Shown: positions 25,924-35,861, counted from the stretch's first letter. The stretch is 64,000 nucleotides of DNA from Alphaproteobacteria bacterium (GCA_016869735.1 VGDL01000001.1:62001-126000); one strand, 5' to 3'. The notes: generated by a model from the sequence alone, not told the origin. Made by a program: numbers and translations.

Positions 25924-28164
25924 TTATTCGGCCGCCTGATCGAGCTTTTCCAAGACCCGCGGCGGGGACATGGGCAGCGCGTAGAAGCGCTTATGCGTCG
26001 CGCGATAAATGGCGTTGGAAATTGCACCCAACGGCGGCACCAGCGGCACTTCACCAACACCACGCACGCCTTGCGGGTGCTTCGGGTTGGGGATTTCCAA
26101 CATCACCGCATCCAGCATCGGCAGATCTGAACAAACCGGCATGCGGTAATCAAGGAAGGCGGGATTATCCACCTGGCCCTTGGCATTGTAGATATATTCT
26201 TCGTTCAGCGCCCAGCCGATGCCCTGCGCCGCGCCGCCCTGCATCTGCCCTTCAACATAGGCTGGATGCACGGCGCGCCCAACATCCTGGAAGGAGGTGT
26301 AGCGCAGTACCTTCACGGTGCCGAGTTCCGGGTCCACTTCCACATCGCAGATATGGGTCGCGAAACCGCCTTCGGCGCCGGTCGTGTTCAACTGCACGCC
26401 GGCACCGATCGGCCCGCCGGTTTCCGTTGCCTTGGCGGCGATTTCCTTGAGGCTCAGCGGCGGGAATTGCCCCGCATTGGCGCCCGCGGGGCGCGCTTCG
26501 CCATTGTCCCAAATCACCGCTTCGGGGTCGATCTTCCAGATCTTCGCCGCGCGTTCCTTGAGCTGCGTGATGACCTTTTCCGAAGATTGCGTCACCACCA
26601 TCGCGGAAGCGAACAGAACGCGGCTGCCGCCGGTCAGGTTGGAATAGCCAATCGTCGCGGTATCGCCGATCAGCACGGATACGCGCTTGTAATCAATGCC
26701 AAGCAATTCCGCCGTGATATTGGCGATGGATGCGCGGGAGCCACCGATATCCGGATGTCCGGTGGTGACAACCACATTGCCATCTTCCGTGATGTTCACC
26801 TGCGCGGAGCTTTCACCACCGGCATTGAACCAGAAGCCGCTGGCAACCCCGCGGCCCTGATTGGGGCCAAGCGGTGCGTTATAATGCGGATGCGCCATCG
26901 CCGCTTCAATGGTTTCCTTGAAGCCGATACGAGGGAAAACCGGGCCATGCGCGGCCTTGGTGCCTTCCTGCGCGGCGTTCTTCAGGCGGAGCGCGAGGGG
27001 GTCCATGCCAAGCTTTTCGGCCACTTCATCTAGCACGCATTCCACACCGTAAGCGCCAATCGGCGCGCCCGGAGCGCGATAGGCGGCAACCTTTGAACGG
27101 TTGGACACCACATCAAAGCCCAGCGAATGCACATTCGCGATGTTATAGGGCGCGAAAGCACAGCCCGCCGCACCGCGAATGGGCGAACCTGGCAGCGCGC
27201 CGGCTTGCAGGTAGAAAGTGCCCTGCGCGGCAACAATGGTGCCATCTTTCTTCGCGCCAATCTTGACGGTGCTGAAGGAGCCCGAGGTCGGGCCCGTCGC
27301 GCGCATCACTTCTTCGCGCGTCATCACCATCTTCACCGGGCGGCCAGACTTCTTCGCCAGCAGCAGCGCCACCGGTTCCAGATAGACAATCGTCTTGCCG
27401 CCAAAGCCGCCGCCGATTTCCGCCGGAATGGCACGAATATCGCTTTGCGGTAGGCCCGTGAGGTAGGAACACATCGCGCGGACCATGAATTGGCCCTGGC
27501 TTGAACTCCACACCGTGGCCTTGCCATCGGCAACACTCACCAGACAGGCATGGGTTTCGATATAGCCCTGATGGACAGGCGCGGTGCGGAAGCTGCGTTC
27601 CACCACCACTTCGGCCTCCGCAAAACCAGCATCCACATCACCAAGCTTGTGTTCCAGCTTGCCCGCAATGTTGGAAGGCTTGCCATCAAACTTGATGAAA
27701 TCATGCAGGATCGGTGCATCGGGCTTGATCGCGTCTTCCGCGTCAATCACGAAGGGCAGAACCTCATATTCCACTTCGATCAGCTTCAGCGCCTCGGCCG
27801 CCACCTTTTCGGAAATCGCGGCAATGGCGGCAATCGGGTGGCCATGGAACAGCGCCTTTTCGCGCGCCATGATGTTGCGGCACATCCAGCGCATATCCTG
27901 AATGCCGAGCATCACCGATTTATCAATCGGGAAATCCACCACATCCTTATGCGTCACCACGGCCTTCACGCCGGGATGCGCTTCCGCCTTGGCGGTATTG
28001 ATGGAAATGATGCGCGCATGCGGGTGCGGGCTGCGCAGCACCTTGCCCCAGATCATGCCGGGCATATTGGTATCGGCGGCATAGGCAGCGCGGCCCGTCA
28101 CCTTTTCCGCACCATCGGGACGGATCGTGCTTTTGCCGATCCATTTGTTGGACATATCGTTCAT
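25924..28164 (-). CDS. Xanthine-dehydrogenase-family large (Mo-pterin) subunit
   Basis: A 746-residue molybdopterin-cytosine-dinucleotide subunit. The hammerhead domain is at the N-terminus (PDGAEKVTGRAAYAADTNMP, then LRSPHPHARI); the Mo-binding part has AEIGGGFGGKTIVYLEPVAL, the loop AAYRAPGAPIGAYGVECVLD and, near the C-terminus, RGVGEVPLVPPLGAISNAIY with the catalytic Glu. The AYRAPG loop is not the AYRCSFR of form I CO dehydrogenase, so CO is not the expected substrate; an N-heterocycle, aldehyde or aromatic acyl compound is more likely. It is coupled to the 2Fe-2S gene by a TGATG overlap. Confidence 0.93.
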   Translation of the reverse strand: MNDMSNKWIGKSTIRPDGAEKVTGRAAYAADTNMPGMIWGKVLRSPHPHARIISINTAKAEAHPGVKAVVTHKDVVDFPIDKSVMLGIQDMRWMCRNIMAREKALFHGHPIAAIAAISEKVAAEALKLIEVEYEVLPFVIDAEDAIKPDAPILHDFIKFDGKPSNIAGKLEHKLGDVDAGFAEAEVVVERSFRTAPVHQGYIETHACLVSVADGKATVWSSSQGQFMVRAMCSYLTGLPQSDIRAIPAEIGGGFGGKTIVYLEPVALLLAKKSGRPVKMVMTREEVMRATGPTSGSFSTVKIGAKKDGTIVAAQGTFYLQAGALPGSPIRGAAGCAFAPYNIANVHSLGFDVVSNRSKVAAYRAPGAPIGAYGVECVLDEVAEKLGMDPLALRLKNAAQEGTKAAHGPVFPRIGFKETIEAAMAHPHYNAPLGPNQGRGVASGFWFNAGGESSAQVNITEDGNVVVTTGHPDIGGSRASIANITAELLGIDYKRVSVLIGDTATIGYSNLTGGSRVLFASAMVVTQSSEKVITQLKERAAKIWKIDPEAVIWDNGEARPAGANAGQFPPLSLKEIAAKATETGGPIGAGVQLNTTGAEGGFATHICDVEVDPELGTVKVLRYTSFQDVGRAVHPAYVEGQMQGGAAQGIGWALNEEYIYNAKGQVDNPAFLDYRMPVCSDLPMLDAVMLEIPNPKHPQGVRGVGEVPLVPPLGAISNAIYRATHKRFYALPMSPPRVLEKLDQAAE

Positions 28165-28643
28165 CAGGCGGCCCCCCTCATTTCAGCGGCGGTTTCAAGC
28201 ACGGCGCGAACAATCTTGTCGTAACCCGTGCAGCGGCAAAGGTTGCCGGCCAGGCCGAAGCGCACTTCGGTTTCGGTCGGGTTCGGGTTTTTCTCGAGCA
28301 GCGATTTCGCGGCAATCAACACGCCCGGCGTGCAGATGCCGCATTGCAGCGCGGCCATTTCCAGGAATTTGCGCTGCAGCGGGTGCAGATCGCCGCCCTG
28401 CAACATGCCTTCAATGGTGCCGAGTGACTTGCCTTCGGATTCCACCGCCAGCATCAGGCAGGCGCAAACCAGGCGGCCATCCACGGTGATGGAACAGGCA
28501 CCGCAATCGCCCGTGCCGCAGCCTTCCTTGGCGCCGGTCAGGCCAAGCGGGCCGCGCAGCGCATCCAGCATGCTGTCATGCGCGTCGCACAGGAACTCCA
28601 TGGGTTCCCCATTGATGGTCGTGGAAACATGCATCTTGGACAT
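28164..28643 (-). CDS. Xanthine-dehydrogenase-family 2Fe-2S subunit
   Basis: A 159-residue electron-transfer subunit with two [2Fe-2S] clusters: the plant-ferredoxin-type site GCGTGDCGACSITVDG (Cys42, Cys47, Cys50 and probably Cys62) and the C-terminal helical site with ALQCGICTPG and GNLCRCTGYDKIV. It passes electrons from the molybdenum centre to FAD. The start at 28643 (MSKMHVSTTINGEP) sits four bases beyond the stop of the FAD-subunit gene. Confidence 0.95.
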   Translation of the reverse strand: MSKMHVSTTINGEPMEFLCDAHDSMLDALRGPLGLTGAKEGCGTGDCGACSITVDGRLVCACLMLAVESEGKSLGTIEGMLQGGDLHPLQRKFLEMAALQCGICTPGVLIAAKSLLEKNPNPTETEVRFGLAGNLCRCTGYDKIVRAVLETAAEMRGAA

Positions 28644-28647
28644 GAGA

Positions 28648-29517
28648 TCAGCTCCGGCTGGCGCGTTCGGCGGCGATGGCAACGGCGCGCTTCAACAGCA
28701 CGCCGGCAACCTTGGTGCGATAGGCAATGGTGCCGCGCTTGTCATTGATGGGGCGGCAAGCAGCGCTGCAAGCAGCGGCAGCAGCGGCCACCGCAGCGGG
28801 TTCAAGCCTGGTGCCGACCAGCGCCTTGCCAGCGGCTTCCACCAGCATCACGACCGGCGCCACGGCGCCAAGCCCAACGCGGGCGGCGGTGCAAACGCCA
28901 TCCTTCATCGTCAGGCTGACACCGCAGCCCACCACCGCGATATCCATTTCCGTGCGCGGAATCATCCGCAGATACGCATCGCCTGAGCTGGCGGGGCGCG
29001 CGGGCAGGGTGAAGCTCACCAGGATTTCACCGGGGGCGAGGTTGGTCTTGCCGGGGCCAGCCGGGAAGGCTTCCACCGGCATTTGCCGGCGACCATTCGG
29101 GCCCTGGATGGTGACTATCGCGCCAGCGGCGACCATGGCCGGCACGCTGTCACCGGCGGGCGAGCCATTGCAGAGATTCCCACCCGGCGAGGCGCGGCCC
29201 TGCACCTGCTTTGACCCGATCAGGTTCACCGCTTCCAGCACACCCGGCCACACCTTCCCGAAGCGAGGATGGTCGGAAAGCGAGACCGCAGACACAGCCG
29301 CACCAATCGTGAAACTGCCATCGGCATCTTCAGTGATGCGGTTCATTTCGCCGATTTTCTTGATATCCACGATCAAACCGGGTGTCGCGACGCCGGCGCG
29401 CATCTGCACCAGCAGATCCGTCCCGCCCGCCAGAATCCGCGCAGCCCCCTGGGCCGCTGCGAAGGCGCTGACCGCTTCATCAAGCGTCCGCGGCGCCAAA
29501 TATCGAGTATCCGTCAT
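28648..29517 (-). CDS. Xanthine-dehydrogenase-family FAD-binding subunit
   Basis: A 289-residue FAD subunit (CoxM/CutM type). FAD contacts are in ARILAGGTDLLVQMRAGV and NLIGSKQVQGRASPGGNLCN with GSPAGDSVPAMVA; the C-terminal domain is Ala-rich. The ATG at 29517 has AGGAAC six bases upstream. As first gene it sets the order FAD-FeS-Mo, the arrangement of many coxMSL-like operons. No maturation factor (CoxDEF, XdhC) or regulator is next to it. Confidence 0.93.
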   Translation of the reverse strand: MTDTRYLAPRTLDEAVSAFAAAQGAARILAGGTDLLVQMRAGVATPGLIVDIKKIGEMNRITEDADGSFTIGAAVSAVSLSDHPRFGKVWPGVLEAVNLIGSKQVQGRASPGGNLCNGSPAGDSVPAMVAAGAIVTIQGPNGRRQMPVEAFPAGPGKTNLAPGEILVSFTLPARPASSGDAYLRMIPRTEMDIAVVGCGVSLTMKDGVCTAARVGLGAVAPVVMLVEAAGKALVGTRLEPAAVAAAAAACSAACRPINDKRGTIAYRTKVAGVLLKRAVAIAAERASRS

Positions 29518-29693
29518 GAGCGTTCCTGTCGTCCTTGCCATGCTCTGGCACCCCGGGTCAGGGGGCCATTCTTCCTCAGGCACTTAGAGTGGAACAAGGC
29601 TATAGGGACGCGCAAGATCGGCATAGCCCCCGGCCTGCAATTGGGCGTTATGGTGGAGGGCAAGGCTTGGATGGCCGGGAGGTGGCCAAAAAA

Positions 29694-29717
29694 AAGCCCG
29701 CCACAAGGGGCGGGCTT
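29694..29717 (-). terminator. Intrinsic terminator of the chemoreceptor gene
   Basis: Nine-base stem AAGCCCGCC / GGCGGGCTT with a six-base loop; on the minus strand it runs straight into TTTTTTTT. It is 17 bases past the stop of the chemoreceptor gene. The rest of the 29518-29733 gap shows nothing I can identify apart from the likely promoter area of the FAD-subunit gene. Confidence 0.9.
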
Positions 29718-29733
29718 CGCAGGGCGCGCGCCT

Positions 29734-32034
29734 TCAGGCGGCGAGTTTCACCTCACGCCCGGCGGGTTGGATCGCTGCCTGGACCGCCGCAATGAGCCGA
29801 TCCACCGCCGCGATGTTTTCCGCATTCTGCGCGAAGGCAAGGCCGATGCGCCCGCCTTCCGCCAGCACCACGCGTGCTGGCAAGGCCGCCCCGGCACCCG
29901 GCAGGGCAAGTTCCACCATCATGCCGGGGGTGAATGCACCATCGCCCATCAGGCTCGCGCCATTACGCGCGATTTCAATCAGCCCGGCTTCCTGGGCATT
30001 GCCACCCTTGGACGCGATGAGCAGCGAAAGACCACCACCATCGACCCTTTCCCAATCGGTGCGCATGCCAGTCAGGAAGCCATCCACCTGTTCACCCAGG
30101 CGCCCAGTGACATCGGCAACCGTCTCGGCCGCCACCTTCACCGTGCCGCTGGATGTGCGCGCCCCTTCGGCCACATCGGAAACCTCACGCATCGCACGCG
30201 CGGCTTCGTCATTCTGTTTCGCAACGGATTGCACGCTGGCCGAGATATCGCGCGTCACCGCATCCTGTTCTTCAACAGCGGCGGCAATCGCGCCGGCCAC
30301 GCCATTCACGCGCTGAATGGCATTGGCCACTTCCTGCACCGCGCCCACCGCGTCGCCGGTTGCGGCTTGAATGGCGGTGATCTGTGCGCTGATCTGTTCT
30401 GTCGCGCGCGCCGTTTGTGAGGCCAGCGCCTTCACTTCGGATGCCACAACCGCGAAGCCCTTGCCGGCATCGCCAGCACGCGCCGCCTCAATTGTGGCAT
30501 TCAAGGCGAGAAGATTGGTCTGGCCGGCGATATCCGTGATCAGCCGCACCACATCGCCGATCTGATCAGCCGATTCAGCAAGGCCGCGTACGGTGGCGCC
30601 GGTGGCATGGGCGCGTTCCACCGCATCCTGCGCCGCACGCGCCGCTTCCGCCACCTGGCGAGAGATTTCGGTGACAGAGGCGGTCATTTCCTCGGTCGCC
30701 GCGGCAACAGCGGAAAGATTGCTGGAATTCTGCTGCGCCCCTTCCGCCGTATCAGCCACGCGATTGCGGGTCTGTTCCGTGGCGGAGGCCATAAAGACAG
30801 AAGCATCACGCATGCCACTGGCGGAGTCGCGCAGCCGATCCATGATGGTGGCAACCGAACCACCGAATTCCTGCGTTAGGCTTTCCACCATGGCCTGGCG
30901 CCTATCCCGTGCCGCGCGTTCAATGGCGGCAGCCGCTTCAAAGACGGCATTGGCTTCGGCCTGCTGGCGGAATTTCTCCAGCGCTTCGGCCATGGTGCCG
31001 ACCTCATCACTGCGGCCACGGCCAGGGATTTCCAGCGCGGTATCGCCCTTGGCCAAACGGCCCATGGCGCCTGCCATTTCCGTCAGCGGATTGGCGATGC
31101 GCCGCGCCGCGATCAGGGAGATTGGAATGGTCAACCCAAGCACCGCGAGTGCGGCGAAACCGATGATGGTCAGCACCTTCTCCATCGCCGCATCGAAAGC
31201 GGCGCGCGGCAGGGCAATCATCATGGCGGCAGAGGCATTGCCGCTCAAATCCCTAAGCGGCTGAACGGCCAGCACATACGCGCCACGGCCCGGCAGCACG
31301 AGTTCCAAGCCAGCCATCGCCTGACCGTCCCGCTGCGCCGTCACCAATGCTTCGGGCAGCGCTTCCATGGTGAGGCCTTCAACGGTGGAGGTCACCAAAC
31401 GGCCTGCGCCGAACAGCGCCGCTTCACCGCCCACAACCTTGCCAAGCTCGGCCACCACTGCCGGCGTCAGCCGCGTTGCGACCTTGAGCGTGCCGATGAT
31501 CTGGCCCGCCTGATCCTTGACGGGCAGCGCCGCGCCAGTGGCGAATTGACCGGACGAGGGCGAAACCTCACTGCCCAGCATGCCATTGCCCTTAAGCGCA
31601 GCAGCCACATCTGGCAGGCGGGATTTGTCATCCCCCACACGGTTGGGATCATGCCCGCGCATGATGACGCGCCCGCTTGTATTGGTGACTTCCAGAACGG
31701 AGACCGTGGGATCAACGGCGCGCATGGCGGCGAAGCTTGGCACCAGGATTTGCCGGAGCCGCGCGGCATCGCCGGCGGCCAAGGCGGCGATCAGATCAGG
31801 CCGCTGTGCGAAGCTTGCCGTATAGCCGGCCATGCGTTGTGCCGCATCTTGCAAATCACGCTCGGCAAGGCCAATCGCGCGTGTCAGCGCCTGCTGCATC
31901 TGGGCCTGATGATCATTCTTGACCGCCCAGAAGGCGCCGAAGGCAGCCAGCAGGGCTGCGAAAATAGCGGGCACGAGAGCGAGCATGAGCAAGCGGGGGC
32001 GCAATCCCGAAAAACGACGCGCAGTGGTGGCCAT
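29734..32034 (-). CDS. Methyl-accepting chemotaxis protein with C-terminal PilZ-like tail
   Basis: A 766-residue transmembrane receptor. TM1 is at about residues 15-35 ([20 protein letters not shown]), followed by a large periplasmic Cache-like sensor domain, TM2 ([20 protein letters not shown]), HAMP ([20 protein letters not shown]) and a long cytoplasmic signalling domain with the hairpin tip [11 protein letters not shown]-type sequence (here [20 protein letters not shown]). After the methylation helices about 90 residues form a beta-rich tail ([29 protein letters not shown]) resembling a PilZ domain. The ligand is unknown. No che genes are adjacent; gshA ends 95 bases upstream. Confidence 0.93.
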   Translation of the reverse strand: MATTARRFSGLRPRLLMLALVPAIFAALLAAFGAFWAVKNDHQAQMQQALTRAIGLAERDLQDAAQRMAGYTASFAQRPDLIAALAAGDAARLRQILVPSFAAMRAVDPTVSVLEVTNTSGRVIMRGHDPNRVGDDKSRLPDVAAALKGNGMLGSEVSPSSGQFATGAALPVKDQAGQIIGTLKVATRLTPAVVAELGKVVGGEAALFGAGRLVTSTVEGLTMEALPEALVTAQRDGQAMAGLELVLPGRGAYVLAVQPLRDLSGNASAAMMIALPRAAFDAAMEKVLTIIGFAALAVLGLTIPISLIAARRIANPLTEMAGAMGRLAKGDTALEIPGRGRSDEVGTMAEALEKFRQQAEANAVFEAAAAIERAARDRRQAMVESLTQEFGGSVATIMDRLRDSASGMRDASVFMASATEQTRNRVADTAEGAQQNSSNLSAVAAATEEMTASVTEISRQVAEAARAAQDAVERAHATGATVRGLAESADQIGDVVRLITDIAGQTNLLALNATIEAARAGDAGKGFAVVASEVKALASQTARATEQISAQITAIQAATGDAVGAVQEVANAIQRVNGVAGAIAAAVEEQDAVTRDISASVQSVAKQNDEAARAMREVSDVAEGARTSSGTVKVAAETVADVTGRLGEQVDGFLTGMRTDWERVDGGGLSLLIASKGGNAQEAGLIEIARNGASLMGDGAFTPGMMVELALPGAGAALPARVVLAEGGRIGLAFAQNAENIAAVDRLIAAVQAAIQPAGREVKLAA

Positions 32035-32129
32035 GAAAATCCTCCAGCAAATGGCGCTCCATCATCGCCGGAGGGGATGAAAAAAAGTTTCAGTTTTGTG
32101 ACACGCGCCGAAGATTGCCTATAATTTAG

Positions 32130-33473
32130 CTAAATCGCCGCTTCCCGCAGCATCATCCGCGCATCGCCATGCCAAATCTTATCAAATCGTTGAAGCCAAC
32201 GATCTGCCTGGGTTTCTCCGCTGGCTAGAATTGCATCAAGCGGGTCAAGAAATAGCCCCTCATCCAGACCACGTGCGTTCAGCCCATCACGCGCAATCGC
32301 CAGTACATCGCGGCCAACATCGCGCAAGCTGCGGCCCTGGATGGTTGCGGTCAGGCCTTCGCGTGGCACGGCTTCACGCAGCGCGCGGATTTCAGCGACA
32401 CTCCAGCCCCGCGTCAGCGCACGCGCTGCCTTTTGTGCGGCATCATCATAGATCAGCCCCACCCAGAAGGCCGGCAGCGCATTCAGCATGGAAGGCGCGC
32501 CCGCATCCGCGCCGCGCATTTCCAGGAAGCGCTTCAACCGCACATCGGTGAAGACCGTCGTCACATGATCCGCCCAATCGCCTATGGTGGCGGATTGGCC
32601 AGCAAGCTTTTCTGCGCGGCCTTCCAAGAAGGCACGGAAGCTCTGCCCCGCCGCATCCAGCCATTGGCCATCGCGCATGATGAAATACATGGGCACATCC
32701 AGCACCCATTCGGCGAAGCGTTCAAAGCCAAAGCCATCTTCAAACACCACGGCAGGAATGCCGGTGCGGTCCGGGTCCGTATCCGTCCAGACCCGGGCAC
32801 GGAGGCTGCGATACCCGTTCTTCTTGCCCTCAGAAATTGGTGAATTGGCAAACAAGGCGGTGGCGAGTGGTTGCAGCGCGAGGGACACGCGCAGCTTTTC
32901 CACCATATCCGCTTCATCGCCGAAATCGAGGTTCACCTGCACCGTGCAGGTGCGCAGCATCATATCAAGGCCCATGGCGCCGACGCGCGGCATATATTGG
33001 CGCATGATCGCGTAGCGACCTTTAGGCATCCAGGGCATATCTTCGCGTTTGGCGAGCGGACGAAAGCCAATTGGCGCGAAGCCAAGGCCCAAGGGGGCAG
33101 CGACTTCCCGCACCTCATCCAAATGCTGCAACAACTCAGCGGAAACGTCGTGCAGATTGGGCAAGGCCGCGCCGGAAAGCTCAAACTGCCCGCTCGGTTC
33201 CAGGCTGACGGAAGCCGCACCGCGTTTCAGGCCAATCGGGTTGCCGCGATCCAGAATGGGTTCCCACCCCTTTGCCATCAGCCCTTCCAACATGGCGCGA
33301 ATGCCCTGAGGTTCGTAGGGCGGTGGCGCGTAATCCGTCAGGCGGAAGCCGAATTTTTCATGCTCGGTGCCGATGCGCCAGGCGGATTTGGGCTTGCAGC
33401 CGGCAGCGAACCATTCCGCCATTTGGCGGGTGGAGGTGATGGGGGTGGGATCGGACTCGCCGGGATTGGACAT
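32130..33473 (-). CDS. gshA: Glutamate-cysteine ligase, plant/alphaproteobacterial type
   Basis: A 447-residue class 3 GCL that makes gamma-glutamylcysteine, the first step to glutathione. Motifs are SAWRIGTEHEKFGFRLTDY, SLEPSGQFELSGA, MLRTCTVQVNLDFGDEADMV and KKNGYRSLRARVWTDTDPDR, as in plant-type enzymes. ATG at 33473 is used; a TTG one codon earlier is also open. It lies 42 bases after rsmE and is probably co-transcribed. The ChaC-like cyclotransferase at 44956 would act downstream in glutathione turnover. Confidence 0.95.
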   Translation of the reverse strand: MSNPGESDPTPITSTRQMAEWFAAGCKPKSAWRIGTEHEKFGFRLTDYAPPPYEPQGIRAMLEGLMAKGWEPILDRGNPIGLKRGAASVSLEPSGQFELSGAALPNLHDVSAELLQHLDEVREVAAPLGLGFAPIGFRPLAKREDMPWMPKGRYAIMRQYMPRVGAMGLDMMLRTCTVQVNLDFGDEADMVEKLRVSLALQPLATALFANSPISEGKKNGYRSLRARVWTDTDPDRTGIPAVVFEDGFGFERFAEWVLDVPMYFIMRDGQWLDAAGQSFRAFLEGRAEKLAGQSATIGDWADHVTTVFTDVRLKRFLEMRGADAGAPSMLNALPAFWVGLIYDDAAQKAARALTRGWSVAEIRALREAVPREGLTATIQGRSLRDVGRDVLAIARDGLNARGLDEGLFLDPLDAILASGETQADRWLQRFDKIWHGDARMMLREAAI

Positions 33474-33515
33474 CAAAACCTTCCAGGGGCGCCGCCGGGA
33501 CGGCGCAAAACGTAA

Positions 33516-34235
33516 TCAGGACCAGTCACCCGCCAGGGCGGCGAGGACCGAAAGCCCCGCAACCGCCGCCGTTTCCGCCCGCAGGATGCGGGGGCCAAGG
33601 CCGATGGTCTTAACAAAGGGGTAGCTTCGGGCGGCGTCAAGTTCAGCGGGGTCGAAGCCACCTTCCGGGCCAATCAATAGCCCAAGCGGCAGTCGCTGCC
33701 CAGCAAGGGCTTGCGGCAAGGCGCGGGCGCCGGCGCGTTCCGCCGCCACGAATAGCGGCGCGCCATCCCAGGCCGCCAGCGCGGCGTGCAGGGGCGTGGC
33801 GGCATGGATCACCGGCAGGCTCAGCCTTTCACATTGCTCCGCCGCGCCGCGGGCAATGGCGGCGAGCCGCGCCTGGTTCACCCGATCCGCCACGGATCGC
33901 CGCGTCAGCACGGGATGGATGGCGGCAACGCCCAATTCGGTCGCCTTTTCCACCAGCCATTCCATGGCATCGCGCTTGAGCGCGGCCACCATCAGCCGCA
34001 GATCAGGCTCCGGCGCCGGCGCGCGGCTTTGCGCTTCCAACGCGATGCGGCAGCGATCCTTCCTCAGTGCCGTGATCCGCCCCGCCCATTCGCCATCCTG
34101 TGCATTGAAGACCGCCACGGCATCGCCCACGCCACGGCGCAGCACGGCGCCCAGATGATGCGCTTGGCCGGGCTCAGCCTCAATCTCAAGGCCGGCGGCA
34201 AGGTGGGTTTCAAGATACAGGCGCGGGGTGGACAT
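33516..34235 (-). CDS. rsmE: 16S rRNA m3U1498 methyltransferase
   Basis: A 239-residue SPOUT methyltransferase. The N-terminal PUA-like part (residues 1-70, AHHLGAVLRRGVGDAVAVFN) binds RNA; the C-terminal knot has ALKRDAMEWLVEKATELGVA, RGAAEQCERLSLPVI, LLIGPEGGFDPAELDAA and LGPRILRAETAAVAGLSVLA. The order rsmE-gshA, divergent from ubiA, is widely conserved in alphaproteobacteria. Confidence 0.95.
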   Translation of the reverse strand: MSTPRLYLETHLAAGLEIEAEPGQAHHLGAVLRRGVGDAVAVFNAQDGEWAGRITALRKDRCRIALEAQSRAPAPEPDLRLMVAALKRDAMEWLVEKATELGVAAIHPVLTRRSVADRVNQARLAAIARGAAEQCERLSLPVIHAATPLHAALAAWDGAPLFVAAERAGARALPQALAGQRLPLGLLIGPEGGFDPAELDAARSYPFVKTIGLGPRILRAETAAVAGLSVLAALAGDWS

Positions 34236-34264
34236 GGCGGGGTTCCATACCTCTTTATAGGCTA

Positions 34265-35164
34265 ATGTCTGGCTATACCGATATCCGCACCGGCGGCTGG
34301 GTGGCGCGCCTGCCTGCCGGCTTTCGCCCCTATGCGCTGCTGATGCGCCTGGATCGGCCCATCGGGTCCTGGTTGCTGTTTCTGCCGGGGCTTTGGGCTT
34401 TTGCCATGGTGGCGCCGGATTGGCGCCAGGGGCTGTGGCTGACCGCCTTGTTCGGCCTTGGGGCAGTGCTGATGCGCGGTGCGGGCTGCGTGGTGAATGA
34501 TTTGTGGGACCGGGATTTGGACCGGCAGGTGGAACGCACGGCGGGGCGGCCGCTTGCTTCCGGGGCGCTGCGGGCGCGGCATGCCTTGGTGTTTCTGTTG
34601 CTGGTGCTGGCGGCGGCCTTGCTGATCCTGCTGCAATTGAACCGCGCCGCGCAGTTATTGGGCGTGGCGTCGCTGCTGCCGGTGGTGCTTTACCCGCTGG
34701 CCAAGCGTGTGACGGATTGGCCGCAAGCGGTGCTGGGCGTCATATTCTCCTGGGCGGCGCCCATGGGCTACGTGGCGGTGACGGGCGGGCTGGATGCGGC
34801 GGCCTTCGCGCTTTGGGCTGCGGGATTCTTTTGGATCCTTGGCTATGACACGATTTATGCGCATCAGGATCGGGAAGATGATGCTCTGGTGGGCATAAGG
34901 TCATCCGCGCTGCTCCTGGGCGAAAAAACGCGACCTTTCCTGATCCTTTGCTACGGGCTGACCATGGGGCTGTTGGCGCTGGCCGGCTGGCTGGCGGGGC
35001 TGGCGCCTTGGTATTTGCTGGGCCTGCTACTGCCCGGCGCGATGTTGGCGCGGCAGGTGATCCAGCTTGATATCGCTGATCCGGCGCTTTGCCTTCGCCT
35101 GTTCAAGGCCAATCGCGATGTTGGGCTGGCGATTGCCGCGGCCTTTCTGTTGGGCCGGTTGTGA
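34265..35164 (+). CDS. ubiA: 4-hydroxybenzoate polyprenyltransferase
   Basis: A 299-residue polytopic membrane enzyme that prenylates 4-hydroxybenzoate in ubiquinone synthesis. The two Asp-rich Mg-diphosphate motifs are visible: NDLWDRDLDRQVERTAGRPL (N/D-x2-D-x3-D) and GYDTIYAHQDREDD. RLDRPIGSWLLFLPGLWAF is the family N-terminus. It overlaps the following methyltransferase gene by GTGA. Confidence 0.95.
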   Translation: MSGYTDIRTGGWVARLPAGFRPYALLMRLDRPIGSWLLFLPGLWAFAMVAPDWRQGLWLTALFGLGAVLMRGAGCVVNDLWDRDLDRQVERTAGRPLASGALRARHALVFLLLVLAAALLILLQLNRAAQLLGVASLLPVVLYPLAKRVTDWPQAVLGVIFSWAAPMGYVAVTGGLDAAAFALWAAGFFWILGYDTIYAHQDREDDALVGIRSSALLLGEKTRPFLILCYGLTMGLLALAGWLAGLAPWYLLGLLLPGAMLARQVIQLDIADPALCLRLFKANRDVGLAIAAAFLLGRL

Positions 35165-35802
35165 CGGCAGAGGAATTCGTCGCGGCGCAAACGGTGGTGT
35201 CTCGCGCGCCCTTGGTGCCGGAAATCGCGCTGCATTTGGCAAATGAGATCACGCCGATCTGGCAGGCGACCGAAGCTTGGTTGGCCGAACAAAACATCGA
35301 ACCGCCCTTCTGGGCCTTTGCCTGGCCAGGCGGGCAGGCCCTAGCGCGCGTAGTGCTGGATGACCGGAAACTGGTGGCCGGCAAGCGCGTGCTGGATTTT
35401 GCCGCCGGCTGCGGCATTGCCGCCATTGCCGCAATGCAGGCCGGCGCGGCAGAAGTTGAAGCCGCCGAAATTGACCCGCTGGCGCTAGCCGCCGTGCGGC
35501 TGAATGCAGCCTTGAATGGCGTTGTAGTGGCAACGCCGCCCGGTGATGTGGTGGGCGCGCCCTGCCGTTGGGATGTGATTTTCGCGGGTGACGTCTGCTA
35601 CGAAGCGCCGATGACCGCGCATATCCTGCCCTGGCTGCGCGGCCTTGTCGCGGCGGGGGCAGAGGTGCTGATCGCCGATCCGGACCGCGCCTATTTGCCC
35701 AAAGCCGGGCTTGAACCGGTGGCGCGCTACATCGTGCCGACCACGCGCGAATTGGAAGATCGCGAAAGCCGCGAGGTCACCATCCATCGCTTGCGCGCGT
35801 GA
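35161..35802 (+). CDS. Class I SAM methyltransferase, COG3897/ETFB-lysine type
   Basis: A 213-residue methyltransferase starting at GTG 35161 within the ubiA stop (GTGA). EPPFWAFAWPGGQALARVVL is typical of the COG3897 family that includes electron-transfer-flavoprotein beta lysine methyltransferases; VLDFAAGCGIAAIAAMQAGA is SAM motif I, EAAEIDPLALAAVRLNAALN the acidic loop and WDVIFAGDVCYEAPM motif IV. Placement after ubiA suggests but does not prove a link to quinone or electron-transfer metabolism. Confidence 0.85.
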   Translation: MTAEEFVAAQTVVSRAPLVPEIALHLANEITPIWQATEAWLAEQNIEPPFWAFAWPGGQALARVVLDDRKLVAGKRVLDFAAGCGIAAIAAMQAGAAEVEAAEIDPLALAAVRLNAALNGVVVATPPGDVVGAPCRWDVIFAGDVCYEAPMTAHILPWLRGLVAAGAEVLIADPDRAYLPKAGLEPVARYIVPTTRELEDRESREVTIHRLRA

Positions 35803-35861
35803 TGCGCTTGCGGTGCGCGCCGCTATCGTTGCAGGCTTACTGAAACATTCAGGAGGACCCC

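Noticed and set aside
26266-27033. 255-residue plus-strand frame inside the molybdenum-hydroxylase gene
   Set aside because: Antisense to a strongly conserved enzyme; no ribosome-binding site or family resemblance.
25924-28164. Assignment of the molybdenum hydroxylase as CO dehydrogenase
   Set aside because: The active-site loop is AYRAPG, not the AYRCSFR of form I CO dehydrogenase, and no cox accessory genes are present.
32124-32135. 12-base perfect palindrome ATTTAGCTAAAT at the end of gshA
   Set aside because: Includes the gshA stop codon and is short; no evidence that it is an operator, and chance occurrence is plausible in an AT-rich junction.
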